A DNA stretch of 64,000 nucleotides. It comes from Flavobacterium sp. LC2016-12 (GTDB taxonomy: Bacteria; Bacteroidota; Bacteroidia; Flavobacteriales; Flavobacteriaceae). The notes beneath the pieces were generated by a model that ran no database searches, was not told the origin of the DNA, and saw only the letters and a list, made by a program, of their open reading frames with translations. The stretch spans positions 1-64,000 of the forward strand of contig NZ_JADKPT010000006.1 in assembly GCF_015351595.1 (NCBI RefSeq), in the 5' to 3' direction. Below, piece after piece: positions 8,707 through 17,557 of the stretch (positions are counted from its first letter, which is position 1; each line of letters starts with the position of its first letter). The position numbers and the translations under genes are program-made.

Positions 8707-9333
8707 TTAAAAGTCTTTTCCTCTCATACCCGTAACTAAGTTAAAGGAATTGATTTTTTGATCTTGTAAAATATCCATAATCTTTTTGATTTGTGGATAC
8801 TGTTCTTTAGCATCTCCTTTAATTGCAATTTGCAATTCTTTGTCATCAATATCAATTGCAGCTCTTCTTGAAACCAAAAGCCACTCTTTTAATTGATTGT
8901 CCAAAGAATCGATTGGAATTCCAGGTTGATTTGCTTTCACTCTATCAGACGCTTTCATACCGATGATCTCTTTCAAATTTGCAACAGGAACACCGAAGTC
9001 ATCCATTAAAGCAAATTTGGTTTTGTCATCTTCTGAAAATTGCACACCGAATTTTGCACCCATTCCTTCAAGAGTTCTTTTACGAATCTCTCTACCTTTT
9101 AGGTCAAAAAACACTTTGCTTTTCCCATCTTTTCCTTTTCCTATTGAAATAATTGCCAAATCAGTGTCAGGCAATTTAAATTCAGCAACAGAAGCAGGCA
9201 TATCTACAGGAAGTGCTTCAGGCACCTTAGCAGTAGCGGTCAAAATAAAGAACGTAAGCAAAAGGAACGCAACATCACACATGGCAGTCATATCTGTCGA
9301 TGTTGACTTTTTTTTCATTTTTATTTTAGCCAT
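8707..9333 (-). CDS. exbD: Biopolymer transporter ExbD (first copy)
   Basis: A 208-aa ExbD/TolR-family protein with one N-terminal membrane helix (about residues 14-33, TDMTAMCDVAFLLLTFFILT) that includes the essential Asp in CDVAF. The periplasmic domain is longer than in enteric ExbD and ends in IKKIMDILQDQKINSFNLVT, the TolR-like C-terminal strand region. It lies between exbB (56 nt upstream) and a second exbD. Confidence 0.92.
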   Translation of the reverse strand: MAKIKMKKKSTSTDMTAMCDVAFLLLTFFILTATAKVPEALPVDMPASVAEFKLPDTDLAIISIGKGKDGKSKVFFDLKGREIRKRTLEGMGAKFGVQFSEDDKTKFALMDDFGVPVANLKEIIGMKASDRVKANQPGIPIDSLDNQLKEWLLVSRRAAIDIDDKELQIAIKGDAKEQYPQIKKIMDILQDQKINSFNLVTGMRGKDF

Positions 9334-9389
9334 TCTCTTTTATTTTTATTTTGATATAAGTAATACTTATTATTAATATCAAAAATTAA

Positions 9390-10214
9390 TTATTGTTTCA
9401 AACTTCCTCTGAATCTTCTGTAAGTATTTACAATTGTAGTACCAGCCTCATCGATAGAGTAAGTTAAATCATCAATTTTAGCAGTAAAGAAGTTATAAGA
9501 AATAATAGCTAATACTGAAGTAGAGATACCTGTTGCAGTGTTGATAAGTGCTTCAGAGATACCTGTTGCAAGAGCAGCCTGGTCTGGAGTTCCAGCAGAA
9601 GCTAACGCACCAAACGCTTTAATCATACCTGATACAGTTCCTAATAATCCTCCTAAAGTTCCTAATGATACTAAAGTAGAGATGATAGTCATATTTTTTT
9701 CTAACATTGGCATTTCTAATGAAGTAGCCTCTTCGATTTCTTTGTGGATTACTTCTGAAGCCTCTTCACTGTTGAAACCTTCTTTTTTAACATCTTGATA
9801 TTTAATCAAAGCAGATTTAATTGCGTTTGCAACTGAACCTTGTTGTTTGTCACATGAAGCGATAGCAGCCTCGATGTTTCCTTCTTTGATACTTGCTTGA
9901 ACACCTTGCATGAATTTATCTAAGTTAGCTTTACCTGCAGCTTTACCAATAACAATAAATCTTTCGATAGAAAAAACAACAACCATTAAAAACATACCTA
10001 ATAATACTGGTACAATAAATCCTCCTTTATATACCATACCTAATGTATTGATTGGGTGACCTGTTTCAGGATTTCCTCCTTCAAAGTTAGCAGGTGATCC
10101 CATAACGAATTTCCAAATAAACACCCCTACTAAGATACACGCTGCAATAATGATTCCAGTAACCATTCCTCCTCCATTTGAAGTGCTTTCTTTTTTAACT
10201 TTAACGTTTGCCAT
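9390..10214 (-). CDS. exbB: MotA/TolQ/ExbB proton channel family protein
   Basis: A 274-aa inner-membrane stator protein. The first helix is near residues 18-38, a second at about 62-85, and the C-terminal channel helices at about 160-240 include GTVSGMIKAFGALA and ALINTATGISTSVLAIISYNFF. The cytosolic loop between them is about 90-155. With two ExbD proteins and TonB it forms the motor that energises outer-membrane transport. It is the first gene of a seven-gene operon with a TAnnTTTG promoter 65 nt upstream. Confidence 0.92.
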   Translation of the reverse strand: MANVKVKKESTSNGGGMVTGIIIAACILVGVFIWKFVMGSPANFEGGNPETGHPINTLGMVYKGGFIVPVLLGMFLMVVVFSIERFIVIGKAAGKANLDKFMQGVQASIKEGNIEAAIASCDKQQGSVANAIKSALIKYQDVKKEGFNSEEASEVIHKEIEEATSLEMPMLEKNMTIISTLVSLGTLGGLLGTVSGMIKAFGALASAGTPDQAALATGISEALINTATGISTSVLAIISYNFFTAKIDDLTYSIDEAGTTIVNTYRRFRGSLKQ

Positions 10215-10593
10215 TTTTTTTAATTTTAATAGTTTTAAATAATTTTTATTTTTTAGTTATATTTAACTTGTAGAGGAGCAAATTTATACGTTTAGTTTAA
10301 ATAAAAAAACTTTTTTTAATTTTATTGAAGGAAATTTAACGTCAATTTAAAAAATATCTCATTAAATTGCCCTGCCTCTTTTTTTGATAAAACAAAAAAA
10401 AGAGCGATTTATGGGAAAATTACAACGTTTTAGTAAATATTCAAAGATTCCATTGATATCTTCTTAAAAAGTTGCGAAATTTTTTTTTATTGTATTTTCA
10501 ATCGAAAAAAGCTTTTTCCTACTAAAAAATAATTATACAATTTCTTAAAAAACAAGCAATAGTCTTATAATCATCTAAATTACAAATAAAAAC
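10215..10593. other. Divergent intergenic region, exbB and HerA-like gene
   Basis: A 379-nt very AT-rich region between divergent genes. It holds the exbB promoter element at 10279-10286. I see no open frame with coding character and no strong hairpin; T and A tracts near 10377-10400 and 10482-10500 are the only notable features. Confidence 0.6.
10279..10286 (-). promoter_or_regulatory. exbB promoter -7 element (TAAATTTG)
   Basis: The minus strand TAAATTTG is a perfect TAnnTTTG match, placing the transcript start about 55-60 nt before the exbB ATG. The -33 region is T-rich, without a clear TTG. Confidence 0.6.
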
Positions 10594-12111
10594 ATGAATA
10601 AAAAAGATAATTTCATTCAAGATATCAATACAGGCTATCTTTCTAAAGGTGACAGTATCATTTTGGGAGGCGCTATGCTGGATGGAGAAGCAATTGCAGA
10701 GGCTCATGTAAAAATCCCTCTTAAAACCCTAAATCGTCACGGACTAATTGCTGGTGCAACCGGAACTGGAAAAACAAAAACTATTCAGGTTTTTTCCGAA
10801 CAATTATCCAATGCGGGAATTCCTGTTTTGATGATGGATATAAAAGGTGATTTTAGCGGCATCGCCAAAGAAGGAAAAGAGGAAGGTTTTATTACTGAGC
10901 GACATACAAAAATAAACATACCTTATAATGTAGCTTCATTTCCTGTCGAATTAATGTCATTATCAAAACAAGATGGAGTTCGCCTTCGTGCGACGATTTC
11001 TGAATTTGGTCCGGTATTATTTTCAAGAATTTTGGATCTTAACGATACTCAGGCCGGAGTTGTAGCCGTAATATTTAAATATTGTGATGACAACCAAATG
11101 CCTTTATTGGATTTAAAAGACATTAAAAAAGTCATCAATTATATTACCGAAGAAGGTAAAGACGAAATTGCGGCTAGTTATGGCAAAATCTCAACTGCCA
11201 CAACCGGAACGATTTTAAGAAAAATAATTGAACTGGAACAACAAGGTGCCGATTTGTTTTTTGGCGAATTGTCTTTTGAAATTGATGATCTAATGCGAAT
11301 TGACGAAAACGGAAAAGGTTACGTAAACATCATCCGCCTGACAGATATTCAGGATAAACCTAAATTGTTCTCGACTTTTATGTTGAGTTTATTGGCGGAA
11401 ATCTATCAGAAAATGCCCGAAAAAGGAGATTCTGAACAACCTGAATTAGTGATCTTTATAGATGAAGCACACTTAATCTTCAACGAAGCCAGTAAAGTAT
11501 TATTAGAGCAAATTGAAACTATCGTAAAACTAATTCGCTCTAAAGGTATTGGTGTCTATTTTGTAACCCAAAACCCAATGGATGTCCCTAGCGGTGTATT
11601 GGCACAATTAGGATTAAAAATTCAACACGCACTTAGAGCTTTCACCGCAAATGATCGTCAGGCCATTAAGAAAACAGCTGATAATTACCCAACTTCTGCC
11701 TATTACAAAACAGAAGAATTACTTACCAGTTTAGGTATTGGAGAAGCTTTGGTTACGGCTTTGAATGAAAAAGGAGTTCCAACACCACTTGTGGCTACGA
11801 TGATGCGTGCACCAGAAAGCAGAATGGATATTTTAACATCAGACGAAATTGAGGAAATAAACAGTAAATCGAAACTGGTTAAAAAATATAACGAGGAAAT
11901 TGATCGTGAAAGCGCTTACGAATTGCTAAACAAAAAAATCGAAGAAGCAACACAAGCTGCAGCCGAACAAGAAGAACAAGCACCAACAAAATCATCAAAA
12001 TCTGAACCTAGCACTGCAAGTGTTGTTGGGAAATCGGTTTTGAAGGTGGTAACGAGTGCTACCTTTATAAGAGGTGTTTTTGGCGTACTCTCAAAAATCT
12101 TCAAGAAGTAA
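10594..12111 (+). CDS. HerA-like DUF853 P-loop ATPase
   Basis: A 505-aa cytosolic ATPase of the YjgR/DUF853 family. Walker A is GATGTGKTKT (about residues 54-63) and Walker B is LVIFIDEAHLIF (about 285-296). RSKGIGVYFVTQNPMDVP and LGLKIQHALRAFT are the usual later motifs of this HerA/VirB4-related class. The C-terminal 60 residues are a Glu/Gln/Ala-rich segment plus a hydrophobic tail (VVGKSVLKVVTSATFIRGVFG). The cellular role of the family is not well defined; DNA translocation is inferred from homology. It is monocistronic and convergent with kmo. Confidence 0.88.
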   Translation: MNKKDNFIQDINTGYLSKGDSIILGGAMLDGEAIAEAHVKIPLKTLNRHGLIAGATGTGKTKTIQVFSEQLSNAGIPVLMMDIKGDFSGIAKEGKEEGFITERHTKINIPYNVASFPVELMSLSKQDGVRLRATISEFGPVLFSRILDLNDTQAGVVAVIFKYCDDNQMPLLDLKDIKKVINYITEEGKDEIAASYGKISTATTGTILRKIIELEQQGADLFFGELSFEIDDLMRIDENGKGYVNIIRLTDIQDKPKLFSTFMLSLLAEIYQKMPEKGDSEQPELVIFIDEAHLIFNEASKVLLEQIETIVKLIRSKGIGVYFVTQNPMDVPSGVLAQLGLKIQHALRAFTANDRQAIKKTADNYPTSAYYKTEELLTSLGIGEALVTALNEKGVPTPLVATMMRAPESRMDILTSDEIEEINSKSKLVKKYNEEIDRESAYELLNKKIEEATQAAAEQEEQAPTKSSKSEPSTASVVGKSVLKVVTSATFIRGVFGVLSKIFKK

Positions 12112-12118
12112 AAAGAAT

Positions 12119-12187
12119 CAATTACAATATCAAAAATCAATTACAATATCAATCCAAATTCTTAATTGATTTTTGATATTGTAATTG
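12119..12187. terminator. Long inverted repeat, bidirectional terminator of the HerA-like gene and kmo
   Basis: A 24-bp perfect inverted repeat (12119-12142 with 12164-12187) lies between convergent genes. The left side also contains a second direct copy of TCAATTACAATATCAA. The arms are AT-rich, so it may be an intergenic repeat reused as a terminator. Confidence 0.7.
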
Positions 12188-12203
12188 CTATTGACATTGA
12201 AAA

Positions 12204-13544
12204 TTATTTATTCAGCAACTCCAGAATCTTATTTTCGACTTCTGGCGTGTTCCAAATATTTTCAATGTTCTCTAGTTTTAGCACTTCTTCCATAATTCCA
12301 TTTTGAAAATCTCCAATTGCCAAAGCTTCGGCGTATGGTCGATCACTAAAAGTTACACGACTGTAAAGCGGAATCCATTTATCAGGATGTTTATCTGAAA
12401 ATGCTTTTTCGATTTTCTTTTGCAACAAGAATTTCTCATCAGCTGTTTTGGTACTCATTTCCATGAAATTGCGATAGGAAAGTTCTGCAATAGCATCAGC
12501 ATTTGGTTTACGGGAAATCTGATATTCAGAAAAAATCTTCTTCCAGTCGTTTCCGTACTTTTCGATCATTTCGTTTAAAACCGTGATATCTTCAAAACCC
12601 GCGTTCATTCCTTGCCCGTAAAACGGAACAATGGCGTGACAGGCATCACCAATTAAAGCAATTTTATCTTCATATGTCCACGGAAAACATTTCATGGTAA
12701 CCAAAGTACTGGTTGGATTCTTAAAAAAATCTTCAGCCAGCTTCGGAATCACTTCAATCGAATCCGGAAAGTTTTTCTCAAAGAAATCTTCTACCATTTT
12801 TCGGTCTGTCAGTGATTCAAACGAATTTTCTCCTTCAAAAGGCATAAATAAAGTACAGGTAAAACTTCCATCCAAATTAGGAAGCGCAATCAACATGTAC
12901 TTACCACGAGGCCAAATGTGGAATGAGTTTTTATCTAATTTATGAGTAGCATCGGCATTGGCCGGAATATTTAATTCTTTGTAGCCCATATTCAAAAATT
13001 CCTGCGAATAATTAAACATGCTCTGGCGTTGCATTCTGTGACGAATTCTCGAAAAAGCACCATCGGCACCAAAAACCATATCGTATTTTTTCTCCTCCCA
13101 CTCGCCCCTTTCGGTTTCGCCAATATGCAAAGTTGCATCGCTCAGTGTCACATCCCAGATTTTTTGGTCAAACAAAAATTCAGCTCCGGCTTGTTCTGCA
13201 AGATCAATCATTTTTCTGTTCAAAGTTCCCCTTGAAATCGAATAAATCGATTCGCCTTCCTGTCCGTAATTCTGAAAATTGAGTTTATCGACTAAATGTA
13301 TCGCACGTTTGTCCATCGGAATCGCAATTTCACGAACCGCATCGCCAACACCAACGCCATCAAGCGCCCTCCAACCACGATTAGACATAGCCAGATTAAT
13401 AGAACGACCCGAAAAATTAATTTTGCGAATATCAGGACTGCGATCATAAACATGAACGGTGTGACCTGCTTTTTTAAGATAAATTGCCAACAGCGATCCT
13501 ACCAATCCAGAACCTACAACGGCAATTTTTAGTGAAGTTTGCAT
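12204..13544 (-). CDS. kmo: Kynurenine 3-monooxygenase (FAD-dependent)
   Basis: A 446-aa flavoprotein hydroxylase converting L-kynurenine to 3-hydroxykynurenine. The N-terminal FAD/ADP motif is VVGSGLVGSLLAIYLKKAG (about residues 8-26). GRSINLAMSNRGWRAL is typical of KMO, and the second FAD motif GDACHAIVPFYGQGMNAGFED is near residue 300. The ATG at 13544 is chosen over a TTG one codon upstream. kynU, the next enzyme, is 14 kb away at 27201. Together they lead to 3-hydroxyanthranilate, a precursor for NAD or for tryptophan catabolism. Confidence 0.93.
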   Translation of the reverse strand: MQTSLKIAVVGSGLVGSLLAIYLKKAGHTVHVYDRSPDIRKINFSGRSINLAMSNRGWRALDGVGVGDAVREIAIPMDKRAIHLVDKLNFQNYGQEGESIYSISRGTLNRKMIDLAEQAGAEFLFDQKIWDVTLSDATLHIGETERGEWEEKKYDMVFGADGAFSRIRHRMQRQSMFNYSQEFLNMGYKELNIPANADATHKLDKNSFHIWPRGKYMLIALPNLDGSFTCTLFMPFEGENSFESLTDRKMVEDFFEKNFPDSIEVIPKLAEDFFKNPTSTLVTMKCFPWTYEDKIALIGDACHAIVPFYGQGMNAGFEDITVLNEMIEKYGNDWKKIFSEYQISRKPNADAIAELSYRNFMEMSTKTADEKFLLQKKIEKAFSDKHPDKWIPLYSRVTFSDRPYAEALAIGDFQNGIMEEVLKLENIENIWNTPEVENKILELLNK

Positions 13545-13631
13545 CAAGAAAAATCTAAATATAAGATCGTAAAAATAAGTAATAATTCTACAAGAGCTTA
13601 AAAATAAAGGAAATATTTATGATTTATATGG

Positions 13632-13747
13632 GCATGACCCGCCGAAAAAAGCGGGTCGGGCTATCCGCTATATTCCCGATTAACAAAAACTACGGCTAAA
13701 AAGCCTTGTTTTTCTAAATCGGGAGATGCCGCTTCTATCCCTCATGC
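13632..13747. repeat. Intergenic hairpin element with GCATGA/TCATGC ends
   Basis: A 116-nt element bounded by inverted GCATGA and TCATGC. It contains three nested stems: GACCCGC/GCGGGTC (13636-13657), CCCGATT/AATCGGG (13675-13723), and a short GGCT/AGCC. Words such as GCTATCCGC and CTTCTATC are shared with the repeat at 226-305 and 45951-46031, suggesting a related family. No gene lies in it. Confidence 0.6.
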
Positions 13748-13862
13748 AAGACTCGTTTTCATAACAAAATCCCTTTTTTATAGATTTATTAGAAATATGA
13801 AAAGCGCTACTTTCGCTAAAGAAATAATCTCGCAGAGACGCAAAAGCGCGAAGTTTTGTTTT

Positions 13863-13962
13863 TTGTCATCCTGACGGAGGAAAGATCACACTAGAAACTC
13901 CGTACAGAAATTCTCCAATCTTTGTCGAGTTACGCGTGTGATCCTTCCGTCAGGATGACAAG
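13863..13962. repeat. Inverted repeat element with GTCATCCTGACGGA arms
   Basis: Arms of about 27 nt face each other: GTCATCCTGACGGA then GGAAAGATCACAC on the left, and the same with a 3-nt deletion on the right. The inner 50 nt include ACTCCGTACAGA. It resembles in layout the element at 29924-30021. The gap 13548-14016 holds only this, the element at 13632-13747 and a cgcagagacgcaaa-type word near 13830. Confidence 0.65.
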
Positions 13963-14016
13963 ATTACTTAAAAAAACTTTGCGTCTTTGTGACTTTGTGG
14001 CAAAAACTTAAAACCA

Positions 14017-14610
14017 ATGAATAGCGAACTATTACAATCAAACATCATTTTAGAAAACGAACGCGTTTTATTACTTCCATTTGAAAACGAAAGAAACGTC
14101 GAACTCAAAGAAATCATTTTCGACGATGAAATCTGGAAATACATGGGAATGTATGTACGAACTGAAACTGACTTCGAAAACTACATTCAAAACACCCTAA
14201 AACATAAAGCAGAAGGCATTTGTTATCCTTTTTTAATCATTGACAAAGCCACCAATAAAGTTGCCGGAAGCACTCGATATGGCTACTTAAACCATGCGAG
14301 CCAAAAATGCGAAATTGGCTGGACCTGGTATGGAAAAGCATTTCAGAGAACTGGTTTAAATAAAGCCTGCAAATATGAGTTACTGAATTTTGGTTTCGAA
14401 AATATTCAATTCAAAAGGATACAATTTAGCGCTGATTTAGAGAACAAAAAATCACAAAGAGCAATTGAAAAATTAGGGGCGGTTAAAGAAGGGATTTTTA
14501 GAAATAATTATGTTGATTCTGAAGGAAAGAGTAAGGATGATGTTTATTATAGTGTTATTTTGGAGGAATGGGAGATTACTAAACGAGGATATTTTGCAGA
14601 GTTCAAATAG
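14017..14610 (+). CDS. GNAT-family N-acetyltransferase (RimJ/RimL type)
   Basis: A 197-aa acetyltransferase. The core fold has GWTWYGKAFQRTGLNKACKYELL (acetyl-CoA binding region, about residues 112-134) followed by FKRIQFSADLENKKSQRAIEKLGAVKEGIFRNN, the usual C-terminal signature of RimJ/RimL-like GNAT enzymes. The substrate, protein N-terminus or small molecule, is not readable. It is monocistronic, with a repeat-rich region upstream. Confidence 0.85.
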   Translation: MNSELLQSNIILENERVLLLPFENERNVELKEIIFDDEIWKYMGMYVRTETDFENYIQNTLKHKAEGICYPFLIIDKATNKVAGSTRYGYLNHASQKCEIGWTWYGKAFQRTGLNKACKYELLNFGFENIQFKRIQFSADLENKKSQRAIEKLGAVKEGIFRNNYVDSEGKSKDDVYYSVILEEWEITKRGYFAEFK

Positions 14611-14655
14611 ATTTATATATTTTAGCTTTTTAATCAATATCTAAGAAAAGTTAAT

Positions 14656-15090
14656 ATGGAAACAATAAGTTTAATTACTATCTCTTTAGGATTTGGGTTT
14701 ATTTGGTTTGTAACATTTGTTCATCCTCCTAGTCATAGAATTTTACGAGCGAAAAAAACATATAACTTGTTTCTATACTTTTCAATTTTATCTCCAATAA
14801 TTTCTATTATTATCTTTAATTCTCAAATGTTACAAAATCGAAAAGAGACGTTATTTTTATCTCTATCTTTATTGTTCTTTTTATTAATGTATAAATGTTG
14901 CGATGACTATATTTTAAAAAAATATAACCGTAATCTGTATTTCAAAAGAAGATATAATACTGTTTGGAATGATATTGAATCTGACGAGGCTGAATCTATT
15001 GACGAATGGTTTCAATATGGTTTAGCTATTTTACCATTCATTTTCTGTTACCTACTAAAGTATATAATTCTTGATGTTATATTAAAATAA
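14656..15090 (+). CDS. Hypothetical membrane protein, four helices
   Basis: A 144-aa protein I do not recognise. Four hydrophobic segments are visible, at about residues 5-22, 37-55, 68-85 and 122-142. A hydrophilic stretch between the third and fourth (about 86-120) is rich in Lys, Arg, Tyr and acidic residues. It starts 45 nt after the acetyltransferase stop on the same strand. Base composition is more AT-rich than its neighbours. Confidence 0.65.
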   Translation: METISLITISLGFGFIWFVTFVHPPSHRILRAKKTYNLFLYFSILSPIISIIIFNSQMLQNRKETLFLSLSLLFFLLMYKCCDDYILKKYNRNLYFKRRYNTVWNDIESDEAESIDEWFQYGLAILPFIFCYLLKYIILDVILK

Positions 15091-15152
15091 TAGTTCTTAT
15101 AAAGCAGTATCAGACTTTATCTTCAAAACTAAAAACATTAAACATTTATAAA

Positions 15153-15947
15153 ATGAACCTATATTCAGAACATTATGTCAGCAAAACTTGCGAAAGGTTC
15201 GTGAATAAAATTTGGTGTCTCGACAACAGCATCGGCGAAAGCCTAATTGAAAACAAACTCGTTTTACCAAATGGATGTTTTAATCTTGCCATTGTAACCG
15301 GGAATTCTATAGAAGTTCATACGAGCAAAAATAAATATCTAATGAGCGAAGGTTTTTACTTTTGTTCGCAAATGACCAATAAGGTTTTGGTTAATATTCA
15401 ACCGAAAACTAAAGTTACGATTATACAACTGCACGCCTGGACACTTTCGTTTTTTCCAAAATATAATTTAAATAATTTTACCGATTCTATAATCAAAATT
15501 GACCCATCTGAATTGCCTTTTAAAACTAATTTAAACAGTGATATTTCTGTTTTATTAAATAGAATTAATATCTACTTCGAGGAATTAAATTCAATTACTT
15601 CTTCAAAAAATACAATTGAAAAAATCTGCGAAATCATCAAAATTCATCATGAAGAAATTACGGTTTCAGAAATTGGGAAAAGTTTAAATGCTTCGCAGCG
15701 AATGCTTCAAATCAAATTCAAATCGTCAACCGGACTGACCATTAAAAAATACATCCAGATTCTAAAATTCAGAAAATCGGTTGATCAAATGGTGCATTCT
15801 GGTTTAGAGAAATTAAAACTAACCGATGTTGCGCTTTACAATCAATATTTTGATCAGTCACATTTTATAAAGCAATTTAAAGATGTGACGAAAACAACTC
15901 CAAAAATGTTCAATTCGGACTCGTATTTTCTTTCCAAAAAAAGATAA
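15153..15947 (+). CDS. AraC-family transcriptional regulator
   Basis: A 264-aa regulator. The C-terminal half (about residues 165-260) holds the double helix-turn-helix of AraC: TVSEIGKSLNASQRMLQIKF and LTDVALYNQYFDQSHFIKQF followed by TKTTPKMF. The N-terminal 150 residues lack a recognised cupin motif but match the unnamed domain often found in Bacteroidota AraC proteins of about 260 aa. Directly downstream on the same strand is a group of secreted serine hydrolases, which may be its targets. Confidence 0.88.
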   Translation: MNLYSEHYVSKTCERFVNKIWCLDNSIGESLIENKLVLPNGCFNLAIVTGNSIEVHTSKNKYLMSEGFYFCSQMTNKVLVNIQPKTKVTIIQLHAWTLSFFPKYNLNNFTDSIIKIDPSELPFKTNLNSDISVLLNRINIYFEELNSITSSKNTIEKICEIIKIHHEEITVSEIGKSLNASQRMLQIKFKSSTGLTIKKYIQILKFRKSVDQMVHSGLEKLKLTDVALYNQYFDQSHFIKQFKDVTKTTPKMFNSDSYFLSKKR

Positions 15948-15967
15948 CATTTCGCATTTGTACAATT

Positions 15968-15994
15968 TTGTGATGAACGATTGATTTAATTTTG
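15968..15994 (+). promoter_or_regulatory. Promoter of the NTF2-serine hydrolase gene (TTG-N16-TAATTTTG)
   Basis: TTG at 15968-15970 and TAATTTTG at 15987-15994 with 16 nt between. This places transcription start near 16000 and favours the ATG at 16025 over an upstream in-frame ATG at 15992, which lies inside the -7 element. Confidence 0.65.
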
Positions 15995-16024
15995 CAATAT
16001 CATCAATCAACAATCACTCACAAA

Positions 16025-17557
16025 ATGAAAATCAACAAATCAATTTTCCATTTAAAAACCATTTTAATTGGAATCCTGTTCTTCCAAATCCAACCTGGAT
16101 TCTCCCAGGAAGAAAAAAACTCGGAATTGTACAAAACTATTATGTCCAAAGACAGTCTACTTTTTAATGTTGGCTTCAATACTTGCGATAGTTCTCAGTT
16201 CGAAAATCTATTTACAGCCGATTTTGAATTTTACCATGACAAAGACAGCATTTCTGATAAAGCTGAATTTCTTCGTAATTTTAAAAAAGGTTTGTGCGGC
16301 TCACCAACGACATATAAAGCCAGAAGATATTTAGTTCCAAATAGCACAGAGGTTTATCCTTTATACAAAAAAGGTGTTTTATACGGCGCTATGCAAATGG
16401 GAATTCATCAATTTTATGAAAAATCAGTTGGTAAAAATGAATCATTAACGGATGCAAAAGAACATTTTGGCAGTACAGCAAAATTTACTCATGTTTGGCT
16501 TTTACAAAATGGTGTTTGGAAACTAAGAAGATCTTTTAGTTATGACCATCAAAATACTAGCACTGCCGGAACCAAATCAAATATTTTTGACAATGATGAG
16601 GAAATTGAAAAATGGCTGCAACAAAATAACGTTCCAACTTTAGGAATTGGGATTATCAATAACGGAAAACTTCAGGAAATAAAAGTATTTGGCGAACTTA
16701 AAAAAGGAGTTGCTGCACCTTATAGCACCATTTGGAATGTAGCATCATTAACCAAACCCATTACTTCGATCGTGGCTTTGAAATTAGTAAGTCAGGGAAA
16801 ATGGAATTTAGACGAAACTTTAGACAAGTATTGGATCGATCCGGATATTAGCAACGATCCGAATCATAAATTGTTAACTACAAGAATCATTTTAAGCCAC
16901 CAAACGGGTTTTCCGAATTGGAGATTTATGAATGAGTCTAAAAAACTTGATTTCAAATTTAAACCTGGAACTCAATACTCATACTCAGGCGAAGGAATGG
17001 AATATTTAAGAAAAGCTTTAGAAAAGAAATTCCATAAAACATTAGATCAATTAGCGGATGAATTGATTTTTAAACCGCTAAAAATGAATGACACTAAATT
17101 CATTTGGAATGACATAACTGATGTTTCCAGATACGCCATTAATTATAACAATAAAGGAAACGCTTACGAGCCCGTTAAAAACAAGACTGCAAATGCCGCT
17201 GATGATCTATTAACCACCATTCAGGATTATGGTACCTTTTTATGCAGTGTAATGAATGGCGAAGGTTTGAGCAAAAAGATTTTTGAAGAAATGAATTCGC
17301 ATCAGGTCGCTCAAAAGAAAAAAGACAAATACTTTGGTTTGGGTTTTGAAATCTATGATTTAGGGAATGATAATTATGCGTTGTCGCACGGTGGCGCAGA
17401 TCAAGGTGTTCAGACACTCTTTTTTCTTCTTCCAAAAACAAAACAAGGCTTGATAATTTTTACCAATGTCGATGACGGCTATAAGGTTTACGAAAAGCTT
17501 CTTTTAAATTATCTGGGAGAAAATGGGCAAAAACTAATTGATATTGAAACGAAATAA
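16025..17557 (+). CDS. Secreted NTF2-like (DUF4440) plus beta-lactamase-fold serine hydrolase
   Basis: A 510-aa two-domain exported protein. A signal peptide (about residues 1-28, cleaved near GFSQEE) is followed by an NTF2-like DUF4440 domain (about 35-175). A class C beta-lactamase/DD-peptidase domain follows (about 195-505). The nucleophile motif is ASLTKPITS (SxxK) and the third motif is SHGGADQG. The usual YxN is YSGEG here, a variant seen in some members of this hydrolase family. The ATG at 16025 gives a proper signal peptide and fits the promoter. A standalone paralogue of the N-terminal domain is encoded immediately downstream. Confidence 0.85.
   Translation: MKINKSIFHLKTILIGILFFQIQPGFSQEEKNSELYKTIMSKDSLLFNVGFNTCDSSQFENLFTADFEFYHDKDSISDKAEFLRNFKKGLCGSPTTYKARRYLVPNSTEVYPLYKKGVLYGAMQMGIHQFYEKSVGKNESLTDAKEHFGSTAKFTHVWLLQNGVWKLRRSFSYDHQNTSTAGTKSNIFDNDEEIEKWLQQNNVPTLGIGIINNGKLQEIKVFGELKKGVAAPYSTIWNVASLTKPITSIVALKLVSQGKWNLDETLDKYWIDPDISNDPNHKLLTTRIILSHQTGFPNWRFMNESKKLDFKFKPGTQYSYSGEGMEYLRKALEKKFHKTLDQLADELIFKPLKMNDTKFIWNDITDVSRYAINYNNKGNAYEPVKNKTANAADDLLTTIQDYGTFLCSVMNGEGLSKKIFEEMNSHQVAQKKKDKYFGLGFEIYDLGNDNYALSHGGADQGVQTLFFLLPKTKQGLIIFTNVDDGYKVYEKLLLNYLGENGQKLIDIETK

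Noticed and set aside
15992..16024. Upstream in-frame start for the NTF2-serine hydrolase
   Set aside because: It overlaps the TAATTTTG promoter element and would put 11 polar residues before the signal peptide.
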